Notes: generated from the sequence alone by a model not told the origin. A stretch of 48,513 bases of DNA from CAZQXD01 sp964597315 (GCA_964597315.1 CAZQXD010000031.1:1-48513), one strand, 5' to 3'; counted from the first letter of the stretch, positions 18,164-27,856 are shown. Numbers and translations are program-made.

Positions 18164-19114
18164 ATGAACAACTATCAATTGGACCAGACCCTGATCGTGG
18201 ACCCCGAGTTGCCTTTCACCACTTTGGCGGCGGCCCTGGAAGGGTTGGGCTGGCGGCGCGAGGCCCCGGACCTGGCGGCCCCGCCGCTGCTGCCCGGAGA
18301 GCCGGAGTGGGCGCGCTGGACCTGGGCCGGGGGCAAGCCCTTCGCCGTCTACACTTTCAACCCGGTGGCCCGCTTGCGGGTGCTGGACCTGGCCACCGCT
18401 CCCCCAGCCTGGCGGGGGGCCGTGGCCGAGCGCCTGCCCCTGTTGGGACCGGAGCGGTTTGCCGGCTTGTTGCAAGACCCTGAGCCTCGCCGCCGGTTGC
18501 TGGGCCTATGGGCGATCCGGGCTTGCGAAGGACTGGACTGGCTGGAGTCGGTGCAGGCCCTGCGGGCCGATCCCGAGCCGGTGGTGGCGGAACAGGCGGA
18601 TCAGGTGGCGGCGACCCTGGGCCGGGTGACGGAGGCGCGGTTGGAGGTGCTGGGCAGTCTGGCCCTGCTGGCGGAGGGCGCCCGGTCCCTGATCCGGCGC
18701 ATGGCCGAGCGGCCCGAGACCATCATTGGCCTGAAGCCGGATCGGGACGACTGCGCCCGGCTGTTCAATGCCGGGTATGCCCAAGGACTGGCCGAGGGGG
18801 CCGCCGCCCTGTACCGGAACCCGCCCCGGGCCAACCCCGGCGAGGATTACCCCGAACTGGATGTCACCGCCGCCCCGGCCGGGCTGCTGCGGGGTCCCAA
18901 TGTGTTGAGCGAACGCTTCCCCCGGGGCTACCGGGACATCGCCGGCTGGATGAGCCCCGAGCGCATCTGGCTGAGCTGGGCCTGGCGCGCCAAGAGTGGC
19001 GGGGCGGTGCGCCACGACGGGTTGGCCTGGCTGGATGATCATTGGGTCTGGTTCCCCAAGCCGTTCCGGTTGTTGGCGTCCCGGCTGCCGGGTCCGCCGG
19101 GCCGGGTCCACTGA
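18164..19114 (+). CDS. Unknown 316-aa protein between eCIS ATPase and toxin (candidate immunity or loading factor)
   Basis: The ATG at 18164 lies 29 bp after the ATPase stop and gives a product beginning MNNYQLDQTLIVD. No known family is certain. Visible features are a compact N-terminal beta-rich part (WARWTWAGGKPFAVYTFNPV), a helical HEAT-like middle part (RRRLLGLWAIRACEGLDWLE, then ALRADPEPVVAEQADQVAAT), and a Trp-rich C-terminus (GYRDIAGWMSPERIWLSWAW, then HDGLAWLDDHWVWFPKPFRL). No signal peptide or membrane segment is visible, so it acts in the cytoplasm. It ends 9 bp before the toxin-like gene and so is surely cotranscribed. Either a cognate immunity protein for the C-terminal nuclease or a chaperone/adaptor that hands the toxin to the particle would suit this position. 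Neither is proven. Confidence 0.5.
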   Translation: MNNYQLDQTLIVDPELPFTTLAAALEGLGWRREAPDLAAPPLLPGEPEWARWTWAGGKPFAVYTFNPVARLRVLDLATAPPAWRGAVAERLPLLGPERFAGLLQDPEPRRRLLGLWAIRACEGLDWLESVQALRADPEPVVAEQADQVAATLGRVTEARLEVLGSLALLAEGARSLIRRMAERPETIIGLKPDRDDCARLFNAGYAQGLAEGAAALYRNPPRANPGEDYPELDVTAAPAGLLRGPNVLSERFPRGYRDIAGWMSPERIWLSWAWRAKSGGAVRHDGLAWLDDHWVWFPKPFRLLASRLPGPPGRVH

Positions 19115-19123
19115 GCCGCCGCC

Positions 19124-22100
19124 ATGGGCCGGGAATTCCAATCCCGCCGCCAGGGATCGCCCAAGGCCGCCCGGCCTTCCAAAGCCGCCGTCAAGACCCT
19201 GCGCCAGCCCCTGGTCGCCCAGCCGGCCAAGGGCCCGGGGACGCCGGTGTTTCTCCAGTCCGGTTGGCCTGCTCCCAAACCCGATAGCGCCGCCCAAACC
19301 GCCGACGCAGACACCGAGGCCCAGGCCCAGTCCGCCCCGGAGGCGGTTCCCGTGGAGCCGGAGGCGGTCCCGGATACCGGCCAGGACGCCGGGACGACAG
19401 AACAGGCGGTCGGGGAAGGGCTTTCCGAAGGAGCGTCGGACCCCGTTCCCGGAGAGGCTGGCGCAGCAGACGCCGCCCCCGCCCCCGCCGACGGTCCAAG
19501 CGAGGGGGTGGCGGAGGCGACAGCGGCGGCGGTGGCCAAGCCAGCGGCCATGTCCCCCGCCCCGGAACCTGCTTCCAATGCCCTGGACCTGCCGCCCCTG
19601 GCGGTGGTGGAGTTGGGGCTGCCCCAGACCCCGCCGGTGGCCGCGCCCCCCAAGGGTGTGGTGGCCCGGAGCCAGGACATTCTCAAGGAAACGGGCCTCA
19701 CCCCCGAGGTGCATCACGCCCGGGTTCAGCAGGCCCTGTCCCGGGTGACGGAGGCCGCCGGACAGGCCCAGCGGGAGGTGGTCTGGCGGGTCCAGGGACT
19801 GGCCCAGGATACCCGCATTTCCATGGAGGAACTGGCCGCCGAGATTCCCGGGGTGGTGGCCGGGGCGCTGGCCTGGCTGGGCCGGGAGATGGACGCCGCC
19901 GAAACCCAGATTCGCGCCGCCGCCAAGGCGCAGATTGACCATATCCACACCCACAAGGCCAAGAGCGGCGAGGAACTGCGCAAAAACCAGAACCGCGTCG
20001 CCACGGAGGTCCGGGAGATCCTGCTCAAGGACAATGAGCCCCTGCGCCAGGCCGACCGGCTGATCCAGCAGCGTTTCGGGGGCTATGTGCGCCAGGCCCA
20101 GGGCCAGGTGCGGCAACTGCCCGCCACCGGCAAGGTCCAGCCCCTGCCCAAGCCGGAAGGGACTGACCTTGCGCCCCCTGATAAGGGCAAGGTTCCACCG
20201 GGCAAGACCCCGCCAGGCAAGACCCCGGGGGCCGCCTCCGCCGGTGGTTCCAGCGCCCGCACCGTGCCCCAGGCCGATAAGAGCCTGGACAAGACCCTGA
20301 ACACCCTGAAAAGCGCCAACCGGATCGGTACCTACCAGGAATTCCGGGTCCGGCCCACCAAGACCGCCATGGTCACGGACCAGACCAGCGCCTTGCAAAA
20401 ACAGGTCAACACCTGGGTAAAGCAGTTGGGGGATAAGGGCCTGGCCGCCCAGTTCGTGATCGGCGCCTTGGGCCTGGCCGCCCCCGCCGCCAAGACCAAG
20501 GCCGCCCTGGCCAAGGACAAGGCCAAGCGTGACAGCAAGACCCTGGGGGCCGAGGGGGACAAGCTGGAAGACGCCACCGCCCAGGCCAAAAAAATTATCG
20601 AGGATAAGCGGGACGGCACTTGCGAACACCTGCGCGAAACCCTCAAGCCCAAGCTGGAAGAGGGTTTGCGCAAGACCGGCCGACAGATCGAGCAGGGTCT
20701 ACGTCAACAAGCCCGGGCGGCGGAGCATGGTCTGCGTTCCGGCGTGCCGGGCATGGCCGACAGCTATCGGCAGTTGGTGGCTAGGTTAGGGCCGCTGGTC
20801 CCGCCGGGGCAGTTCCTGGACGCCCGGGAGCGGGCGCCACGCCTGCAAGAGGCTTTGGCCAGCGTACTCAACCAGCGTCGGGAGCAGCTAGCCGGGGCCG
20901 AGGCCCAGGCCGGGGAGGTGCTGGAGCAGGGCAAGACTGCCCGCCGTCAGCAGGGTCAAGCCCTCTGGAAAGCCGCCCGGGACAGCGCCGGGGGCGTCAC
21001 CGATGTGTTCATCGCCACCCGCTTCGACTTCGCCCTGTTCGCGGCCCAGCAGACCGGGGTGTTCACAGCGGCGGCGCGGCGGGCCGTGGCCGCCACCCAA
21101 GGCTACGCCGAGCGCATGGCCAAGGCCCTGCTTAAGCCGGGCAAGCCCTCCGAGGAAGCCCTGAAGAATATCGACGTCGGCGCCGTGGCCATGCTCAACG
21201 GCATGATCGGCGGCGAGGAAAGGGTGTTCGTGGGGGCGGTGCAGTCCTTCGAAAACGGCTTTCTGGCCCCAGAGGGACCCCTGAACCAGATCAAACGCCA
21301 GGTGACGGCGGATCTCAACAAGCGCACCGACCGTATCAAGGACGCCCTGCCCGAAGCCTTGTTGGCCGACGACAAGGAAAGCGAGGTGCTGGTGATCCTG
21401 GGGGAACTGCCCTGGCCTGGAGCGGCGGCCCTGGAGGAGTGGTACAACGGCCATAGCGACACCAGCTTGCGGACCAAGCTGGACGATCATCTGAGCGGCG
21501 ATGACCTGAGCTTCGCCCTGGGCCTGCTCAGCGGCAGCGCCAAAACCCGAGCCAAGACCCGCTTGGCCATCGCTCGGGACTCCACCCACTGGCTGGGACC
21601 GAACCGGGCGGCCCGGGAGGCGGTGTTGCGTAGCTTCAGCCCTGAGGAACGGGCGCTGCTGGACCCGGCCCAGGTAGCCTTGACCCGCCGGGTGCTGCAA
21701 GGGGATCTGCGGGGCGAGTCCCTGACCATCAGCGAGGCGTATCTGGACGACGACCCGGCCCGGGCCTTGGGGGCGCGGCTCAAGGAGCATCTGGATAAGG
21801 CCCGGCGCAAGGGCGACGACGCCATCCGCCAGGCCATGGGAGATATCGACGGGCTGATCCAGCAGGAATTCCAGTTTGTCCACCCGGATCGGCTCAAGGC
21901 CCAGAGTCTGACCCGGGTGGAAAACCTGCGGGACCAGGCCCTGCGGGAGTTCGCCGCCCTCACCGCTCCGGACCAGCGCCAGGCCAAGGACATTTCCCTG
22001 GACGACGCCCGCCAGGCGTTTATCGACTACGCCACTGCTGATCGCACCGTCTACGAATACCAGGGCGGCCATGCTTACCATGACGGTTACGCGCCCCCAC

Positions 22101-25100
22101 CCCGGGTCCGCCAAGTGGCGGTGGACCCCCAGGTCAAAGCCTATGTGCGGGCCATGGTGGCTCACGGTCCCGATAGCGAGCAGACCTGGATCGCCGGGGC
22201 GGCCTACGAGGTGCAACGGGCCGAACGGGGCGGCAAACCCTCCGAGACCACCCAGATACGCCTGACCCAGGCCCTGGAGGACCCGGAATACTACCGGGTG
22301 CTGCGGGACTGGCGGGAGGCCGACGCCGCCGGCAAAGCCCGGCTGCAACCGGAATTGGACCGCAAGCGCCGCCGCCACGAGGCCCGGCTGGAGGGTCTGG
22401 CCCGGGCGCTGGGGGCCAGCCCGGAGGATTTGCAGGCCCCCGGCGGCGCCCAGTCCTGGGTGGCCGACAAGGTGGGCAAGGTGTTCGCCCGGGTGGACAG
22501 CGAGGACGCCCGCTATGGCCGGGAGCTGATCGAACAGGGCCGGGCCAGCCTGGTGGCCGGGGTGCGCCTGAGTACCCGGGACAGCGGCACCCACGAGGAT
22601 CTGCTCAAGCACACGTATACGGGCCGTTCCAAGCAGGAGATCGCCGCCGCCCGGAGCGAATGGCGGCAGCGTTACCACGAGGATTTGGACCAAATGCTGG
22701 GCATCAAGCCCCGGGAGCGCAGCGCCGCCGATTGGGCGCTGCTGGCGGCGGCCCCCATCCCGGCCCTGATCCTGCAAGGGGGCGAAGTGTCCGGGGACTT
22801 GGCCCATGAACTGGAGAAGCTGGCCCGAGGGGAGCCTAGCTCCGACCTGGACAAGTCCGGGCTGGCGGCCCTGGACTACGACCAGCAGCGGCTGCGGGGC
22901 ACGGGTATTCTGGGGGAGGCCCATATGCAAGGCCGGGCCGAGCAGCGGGTGTTGGATCAACGCCGCTCCGAGCTGGGCCGGCTGATTCTCGATGAGGCCG
23001 CCAAGAAGGACCCGGCCCTGGTACAGCGCCTGGGAGACGACCCGGGGGCGGCCTTCACCGCCGATGGCCGGGTCCGTCCCGCCGTGGCCGCCCTGGCCTT
23101 CAATGACAAGGGCGAGTTCCTGGGGGACCGTACCCGGCTATTGGACCTGAGCCACGAAATGGGTCTGGCCGCCGACAGCTACAAAGCCGAAATCGACCGG
23201 GAGGAGGCCAGTTGGACCCGCTTGATCACCGCTCTGGCGGTGGCGGTGTCGGTGTTGCTGCTGTTCATTCCCGGGGTCAATCTGGTGGCCGCCGGGGTGT
23301 ACACGGCCCTGATCGCCGGGGCCGCCACCATCGCCGTCAAGGCCGGTATGCGGGGTGGGCGCTACGGCTGGGAGGAAGCGGTCGGAGATATAGCCATGAC
23401 CGGGGTAGAGGCCGTTACGGCGGGCATCGGCGGGGCCATCGGCCAGGGCGCCAAGCTGGCTGGGGCCGGGGCCGCCGCCCTGGGCAAGGCCGGGGTGTTG
23501 GCCCGTATGGGCGCCGGGCTGACCAGCCGCTTCGGCGTGGTGGGCGGAGCGGTGGTCCGGGAGGGCATGACCGGCGCCGTCAGCAGCGCCGCCCAGGTGG
23601 CCATGCAGGACGAGACTTGGAAGGACGGGCCGGGGTCGGGCGCTCTGCGGGTGCTGGGCGGCGGCGTCAAGGGCGCCGCCGTGGCGGCGGTGACGGCGGG
23701 GGTGTCCGAGGGCCTGGACCGGCGTTTGGGCAAAGCCCTGGACCCGGGGGCGCTCACCGATCCAGCCCGGCTGCGGGGGCTGCAAAGGGCTGGTCGGGTG
23801 CTGGGTCCCCGGGGCCGAGAGGTACTCAAGGAAGGGGTTTCCGAGGCCGCTGGCGCGGTGGCCGGGGAGGGTACGGCAATCATGGCCGAGCTGGCCAGTG
23901 GCCAGTACCGGGGCGGTCTGGGGGAGGCCCTCAACCGTATGGGTCAGGCTGGGCTGCGGGACCTGGCCGGGGGCACCGCCCGGGCCGGGATGCGTACCCG
24001 CAACCAGCGCCGCTACCGGGAGTTGCTGGGCAAGGCCCAGGAGGGCGGCGAACTCAGGGATAGTGATCTACGGGCCTTGCGCCTGGCGGGCATCTCCGCC
24101 GGTGAGTTGGAGTCCCGGGATGGTCTGGGCAAGGTTCGGGGCGAGGTGGAGGCGGGCCGGGCCGCCCTGGGGGCGCTGCCAACGGGGTTGCGGTCCCGGT
24201 TGGTGGGGCTGGACGCGGCCAGTCTGAGGAGCCTGCAAGCTGGGCTGAGCAGGGGGGAACTGGCCACCCCCAAAGCCCGGCTGGCCATGATCCGGGGCCT
24301 GAAGGACAAGCTGCCCGGACTGGACCCCAGTGCCTTGGCCCGGGAACTGGGCGCGGCCCAGGGTCAGGTCCGGGCCGAGCTGGAACAGCAGGCCCGCCGC
24401 GACCGGAAGCGACGCCGGGAGGCCCGGGGCCGCTTGCTGGCCGGGGTGGAGCCGCAGTTGCGGGGTCTGCTGGAGGACCTGGACCTGAGCGGCCTGGAGC
24501 GGCTGCCCCCGGCCCAACAACGCCAGGCGGCGGCACTGCTGGCTCGGGGTCGGATCGACCCAGAGTCCGCACGGGCCTTGGGTCGGGCGCTGCCGGACGG
24601 GGAGGCCGATACTTTGTTGCGGCAACTCCACGAAGCCGCTGATCAGGTGGCCCTGGCCCGGACGGCGGAGGCCGAACTGGCGGCCCGGCGTCGACAAGCG
24701 GCCCTGGCTCATCTGCCCGAGCCGCTGCGGCCAGCCTTCGCCGCCCTGCCCGACGCCGACCTGGCCCGGTTGCGGCGGCTGGCGGAGCAGGGCGGGGGAC
24801 GGCCCGCCCAGCGGGAGGCCCTGTTCCAGTCCGCCCGGCGGGCCGTGCCGGAACTGCTCCGGGGCGACTTCGAGGCCGCCCTGGAGGCCGCCACCGGAGC
24901 CGCTCGGCGGCGGGCCAGACGGGAGGCCCAGGCCCGACGGGTGGAGCGGGCCATGGGGCTAGGCCATCTCCCGGAACCGCTACGGGCGCTGCTGGCGGCC
25001 CTGCCCGAGGCAGCCTTGCTGGAACTGCGGCTGCGGGCGGCCCAGGGGGCGGAACTGGATACGGACACCCGGCAACGGCTGCTGGCGGCGGCGGCCCGGG

Positions 25101-27856
25101 AAACCCCGGAGGCCGACCTGGGGCGGCTGGCCCGGGCCATGGAAGCGGCCATGACCGTGGAGGGACCGGAGCGGGCGCCCCGGGGGGACGAAGCAAAGGC
25201 CCTGCGCTCGGAGTTGGTAGCCGAGGTGCCAGCGGCGCTGCGCTCACATCTCCAGGAGGTGCCTATTCTGGTCATGAAAGACGCCGAATTCCGGCGTTTC
25301 ACCCGTTCTGAATCTGGCCAGGCGGTGACTCTGATCGTCCATGGCCAGCCGGTGGTGGTGTTGCGGGAAGGGGCCGACCCGGCGGCCTTGCGAGAGGAAG
25401 GCTGGCACGTACTCCAGGCCCGGGAGCCAGCCTGGGCCAAGCGGGTGGGCGCCCTGGACGAACGGCGCTTGGGAGAGTGGGATCGGCTGTCGGTGGAAGT
25501 ACAAATGGCCTTGGTCCGCAACAAACTGGATATCGAAATCGACGCCCAGCAACGGCGACTGGCCGCCCTGTCCGCCCGGCTGGCCGGGGCCGATGGGGAA
25601 CAGGCGGCGGCCCTGGGTCGGCAGTTGGAATTGATCGGCGCCACTCTGGGGAATCTGCGGAAACTGCGGGGCGAGGCTGAAGGCTACACCCCCGCCCGGC
25701 AACGGGCCATGGCCGCCGGGTTGATCCCCCGGCCCCAGTGGCTGGACCAGCCGGCCCGCTTGTTCATGAAAACCCAGGCCGACCCGGCCACCGGCCCGCC
25801 GACCCGGCCCGACCTGGAGACCATTGGCCGGGAGACCGGCATCGACGATCCACGCCTGCGTGGGCGGATTCAGACTCAATTGGACAAATTGTCCCCCGCA
25901 GCCGCAGCGGAGCATCTGGCCCATATCAAGGCCCTGGCTGCCGGGTTGGATGAGACGGGTTTACAGCGGCTGATGGAGCAGGCCGCCGCCGCCGATGACC
26001 CCGCCGGGGTGCTGCTGAGGGCGCGTTTGGATGCCATCGGCGGGACCAAACTACTGGACAAGTTGCAAGGTTACAAGGACCCCGCCGAGGCGGCCCAGGC
26101 CCAGCGGACCCTGGCGCGGCTGCTGCTGGACGGCGGCTCCGAAGCCTTGGCGGTGATCGATCTGGTGAAGAAGCTGCGGAGCGATTTTGCTGTTGGGCGG
26201 CTGGCGGAAGCCCACCAGGTGCTGGCCATGGGCCTGCCCCGCGCCCAACAAAGCGAATTGCTGGCGGTGGTGGCCAAGCCCACCGCCCAGCGGGATTCCG
26301 AACATCGCTACTCCGTGAGCGATGCCCTGGCGCGGCTGGCTCGGATGTTGCCCCCCGTCCCGTCTCCGGAACTGGCCAAGATGGCGGTGGAAGTGCTGCG
26401 CCGGGTGAAGCAGTCCGAAATGGAGGGCCTACTGAGCACTATGGAGTCGTTGCATCGTTTTGCCCGGGGGATCGCCAAACCGTCGACCTTGGAGGGCGAA
26501 CTGTTCGACGCGTTGGTGGGGGTGATGAGTACCCAGCGCTATTACAACGAATTCATGAGGGAGGCGGCGCCGTTGCTGGAGCTGCTGGGCAAACCGTCCA
26601 CCGATCCGGCCCAGGCCCAGCGGGTGGCCGATGTGCTGGACTATATCCGTAAAGCCCAAGGCGACCACAACGAACTGGCCCAGGTGGCGGCGGATCTGCG
26701 GGCGGCGGGCAAGGCCCTGGAGGGGGCTTCCGACCCGGCCCGGCGCTTCGCCGAACAGCATCAGTCCCTGACCGGGGAGGCCAAGCGCCTGGCCGGCGGT
26801 GACGCTTGGGCGGCCCGGCTGGGGGAGGAGGCTGGCCGCTGGCCGGACCTGGCCAAGGCTCACCCCGATTTCGCCAAGTTACTGGACGCCGCCTTGCCTG
26901 GCGTCGGCGAAGGGCTGAAGACCCTGCTGGCGGGCCAGCCTCGCCAGTGGTTCGAGCATCTGGCCACTTCGAAAGGCGCCACTACCCATCAGCAGCAACT
27001 GACCTTGCTCAAGGGCCTGCTGGCCGAGGTCGGCTCCCTGGGTAGCGAGGGTCAGTTCAAAAAACTGTTCCGGGCCATCCGGGAGGCCACGGTGGATGCC
27101 GATCTGGCCGGGCGTAAGCTCGATGCCAGCGACCTGGAGCAGACGGTGGCCCGGCTGCGAGACCAGATCAAGGACCGTAAGCAGGGGGACCGGGGCTTGC
27201 TGAAAGACCATCTGGACGCCCTGGCCGAACAGGACCAGCGCTACCGGCGGATGATCAAGCTGGCCGAGGAACTGAACGCCCTAGGCATCAAGGGCGGGTT
27301 GGGGGAGGAGTTGGGGGCTAGCGCCCGGGAGATCGGCGCCTGGAAGGCCCGGCGCACCGAAGTGTTGGGGGAGATCGCCCTGACTGATCATATGCTCGGG
27401 CGGGATAATGGCGCCTGGGAGTTGGCCCTGAACTTCGCCAAGGGCACGGGCTTCGATCAGGTCTGGCTGCGCCGGGAGAATGGCCAGGTGGTGGAATATC
27501 TGATCGGCGAGGCCAAGGGGCCGGGGGCGGCACTGGGAGCCACCGACTCCAAGGGACCGCAGATGCTGCGCCGCTGGGTGGAGGAAACCATCGAGGATAT
27601 GTGGGACCGGGGCCTGCCCCTGGGCGATGAGCTATTGCAGGCCATCGCCGACGGCAAGCCTCCGCTCCGGGGACTGATCGTGCAAGCCACGGAGCAGGGC
27701 GCCAAACTGCTGGATTTCCCGTATTCGGGCGGCTACGGCTTCGCCGAACACGACCGGCTGATCGACGAACTGATCCGCCGCTACCTCGCCTCCCCAAAAG
27801 AGGCGCAGTCTATACCCCTGGACCATCCCGATCTCATTGACGAGGACCCCCTGTAG
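19124..27856 (+). CDS. Giant polymorphic-toxin-like eCIS cargo with C-terminal PD-(D/E)XK-type nuclease motif
   Basis: A 2910-aa single open frame from ATG 19124, 9 bp after the previous stop. Residues 1-180 are Pro/Ala-rich and acidic, probably disordered. Residues ~190-700 are Lys/Ala/Gln-rich helices. Annexin-like repeat patterns (helix, then 'Gr...ei......Y....L...l..G') appear near 752-805 and 1158-1207. A hydrophobic segment begins at residue 1367 (LITALAVAVSVLLLFIPGVN) and is followed by Gly/Ala-rich membrane-like sequence to about 1500. Residues 1550-2020 are Arg/Ala/Leu-rich helices. LREEGWHVLQ at 2089-2098 looks like a zincin motif with the first His replaced. The end has G2776-F-D2778, then E2796-A-K2798, then Q2813-M and W2818: the D...ExK...QM...W order of restriction-endonuclease-fold toxins. 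No DUF4157 HExxH domain is seen. It is most likely the injected effector and the last gene of the operon. Confidence 0.72.
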   Translation: MGREFQSRRQGSPKAARPSKAAVKTLRQPLVAQPAKGPGTPVFLQSGWPAPKPDSAAQTADADTEAQAQSAPEAVPVEPEAVPDTGQDAGTTEQAVGEGLSEGASDPVPGEAGAADAAPAPADGPSEGVAEATAAAVAKPAAMSPAPEPASNALDLPPLAVVELGLPQTPPVAAPPKGVVARSQDILKETGLTPEVHHARVQQALSRVTEAAGQAQREVVWRVQGLAQDTRISMEELAAEIPGVVAGALAWLGREMDAAETQIRAAAKAQIDHIHTHKAKSGEELRKNQNRVATEVREILLKDNEPLRQADRLIQQRFGGYVRQAQGQVRQLPATGKVQPLPKPEGTDLAPPDKGKVPPGKTPPGKTPGAASAGGSSARTVPQADKSLDKTLNTLKSANRIGTYQEFRVRPTKTAMVTDQTSALQKQVNTWVKQLGDKGLAAQFVIGALGLAAPAAKTKAALAKDKAKRDSKTLGAEGDKLEDATAQAKKIIEDKRDGTCEHLRETLKPKLEEGLRKTGRQIEQGLRQQARAAEHGLRSGVPGMADSYRQLVARLGPLVPPGQFLDARERAPRLQEALASVLNQRREQLAGAEAQAGEVLEQGKTARRQQGQALWKAARDSAGGVTDVFIATRFDFALFAAQQTGVFTAAARRAVAATQGYAERMAKALLKPGKPSEEALKNIDVGAVAMLNGMIGGEERVFVGAVQSFENGFLAPEGPLNQIKRQVTADLNKRTDRIKDALPEALLADDKESEVLVILGELPWPGAAALEEWYNGHSDTSLRTKLDDHLSGDDLSFALGLLSGSAKTRAKTRLAIARDSTHWLGPNRAAREAVLRSFSPEERALLDPAQVALTRRVLQGDLRGESLTISEAYLDDDPARALGARLKEHLDKARRKGDDAIRQAMGDIDGLIQQEFQFVHPDRLKAQSLTRVENLRDQALREFAALTAPDQRQAKDISLDDARQAFIDYATADRTVYEYQGGHAYHDGYAPPPRVRQVAVDPQVKAYVRAMVAHGPDSEQTWIAGAAYEVQRAERGGKPSETTQIRLTQALEDPEYYRVLRDWREADAAGKARLQPELDRKRRRHEARLEGLARALGASPEDLQAPGGAQSWVADKVGKVFARVDSEDARYGRELIEQGRASLVAGVRLSTRDSGTHEDLLKHTYTGRSKQEIAAARSEWRQRYHEDLDQMLGIKPRERSAADWALLAAAPIPALILQGGEVSGDLAHELEKLARGEPSSDLDKSGLAALDYDQQRLRGTGILGEAHMQGRAEQRVLDQRRSELGRLILDEAAKKDPALVQRLGDDPGAAFTADGRVRPAVAALAFNDKGEFLGDRTRLLDLSHEMGLAADSYKAEIDREEASWTRLITALAVAVSVLLLFIPGVNLVAAGVYTALIAGAATIAVKAGMRGGRYGWEEAVGDIAMTGVEAVTAGIGGAIGQGAKLAGAGAAALGKAGVLARMGAGLTSRFGVVGGAVVREGMTGAVSSAAQVAMQDETWKDGPGSGALRVLGGGVKGAAVAAVTAGVSEGLDRRLGKALDPGALTDPARLRGLQRAGRVLGPRGREVLKEGVSEAAGAVAGEGTAIMAELASGQYRGGLGEALNRMGQAGLRDLAGGTARAGMRTRNQRRYRELLGKAQEGGELRDSDLRALRLAGISAGELESRDGLGKVRGEVEAGRAALGALPTGLRSRLVGLDAASLRSLQAGLSRGELATPKARLAMIRGLKDKLPGLDPSALARELGAAQGQVRAELEQQARRDRKRRREARGRLLAGVEPQLRGLLEDLDLSGLERLPPAQQRQAAALLARGRIDPESARALGRALPDGEADTLLRQLHEAADQVALARTAEAELAARRRQAALAHLPEPLRPAFAALPDADLARLRRLAEQGGGRPAQREALFQSARRAVPELLRGDFEAALEAATGAARRRARREAQARRVERAMGLGHLPEPLRALLAALPEAALLELRLRAAQGAELDTDTRQRLLAAAARETPEADLGRLARAMEAAMTVEGPERAPRGDEAKALRSELVAEVPAALRSHLQEVPILVMKDAEFRRFTRSESGQAVTLIVHGQPVVVLREGADPAALREEGWHVLQAREPAWAKRVGALDERRLGEWDRLSVEVQMALVRNKLDIEIDAQQRRLAALSARLAGADGEQAAALGRQLELIGATLGNLRKLRGEAEGYTPARQRAMAAGLIPRPQWLDQPARLFMKTQADPATGPPTRPDLETIGRETGIDDPRLRGRIQTQLDKLSPAAAAEHLAHIKALAAGLDETGLQRLMEQAAAADDPAGVLLRARLDAIGGTKLLDKLQGYKDPAEAAQAQRTLARLLLDGGSEALAVIDLVKKLRSDFAVGRLAEAHQVLAMGLPRAQQSELLAVVAKPTAQRDSEHRYSVSDALARLARMLPPVPSPELAKMAVEVLRRVKQSEMEGLLSTMESLHRFARGIAKPSTLEGELFDALVGVMSTQRYYNEFMREAAPLLELLGKPSTDPAQAQRVADVLDYIRKAQGDHNELAQVAADLRAAGKALEGASDPARRFAEQHQSLTGEAKRLAGGDAWAARLGEEAGRWPDLAKAHPDFAKLLDAALPGVGEGLKTLLAGQPRQWFEHLATSKGATTHQQQLTLLKGLLAEVGSLGSEGQFKKLFRAIREATVDADLAGRKLDASDLEQTVARLRDQIKDRKQGDRGLLKDHLDALAEQDQRYRRMIKLAEELNALGIKGGLGEELGASAREIGAWKARRTEVLGEIALTDHMLGRDNGAWELALNFAKGTGFDQVWLRRENGQVVEYLIGEAKGPGAALGATDSKGPQMLRRWVEETIEDMWDRGLPLGDELLQAIADGKPPLRGLIVQATEQGAKLLDFPYSGGYGFAEHDRLIDELIRRYLASPKEAQSIPLDHPDLIDEDPL

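Noticed and set aside
18506..20629. Minus-strand open frame of 707 codons opposite the 316-aa gene and toxin start
   Set aside because: Very high GC makes stop codons rare in all frames; the translation is Gly/Leu/Gln-rich with no motif, and the plus strand has a coherent gene chain here.
20888..22960. Minus-strand open frame of 690 codons inside the toxin gene
   Set aside because: Composition is that of an antisense shadow; no ribosome site and no recognisable domain.
1..27856. A complete prophage instead of an eCIS
   Set aside because: No terminase, portal, capsid, lysis or integrase genes occur in this part, and an Afp15-like ATPase and a giant cargo gene are present.
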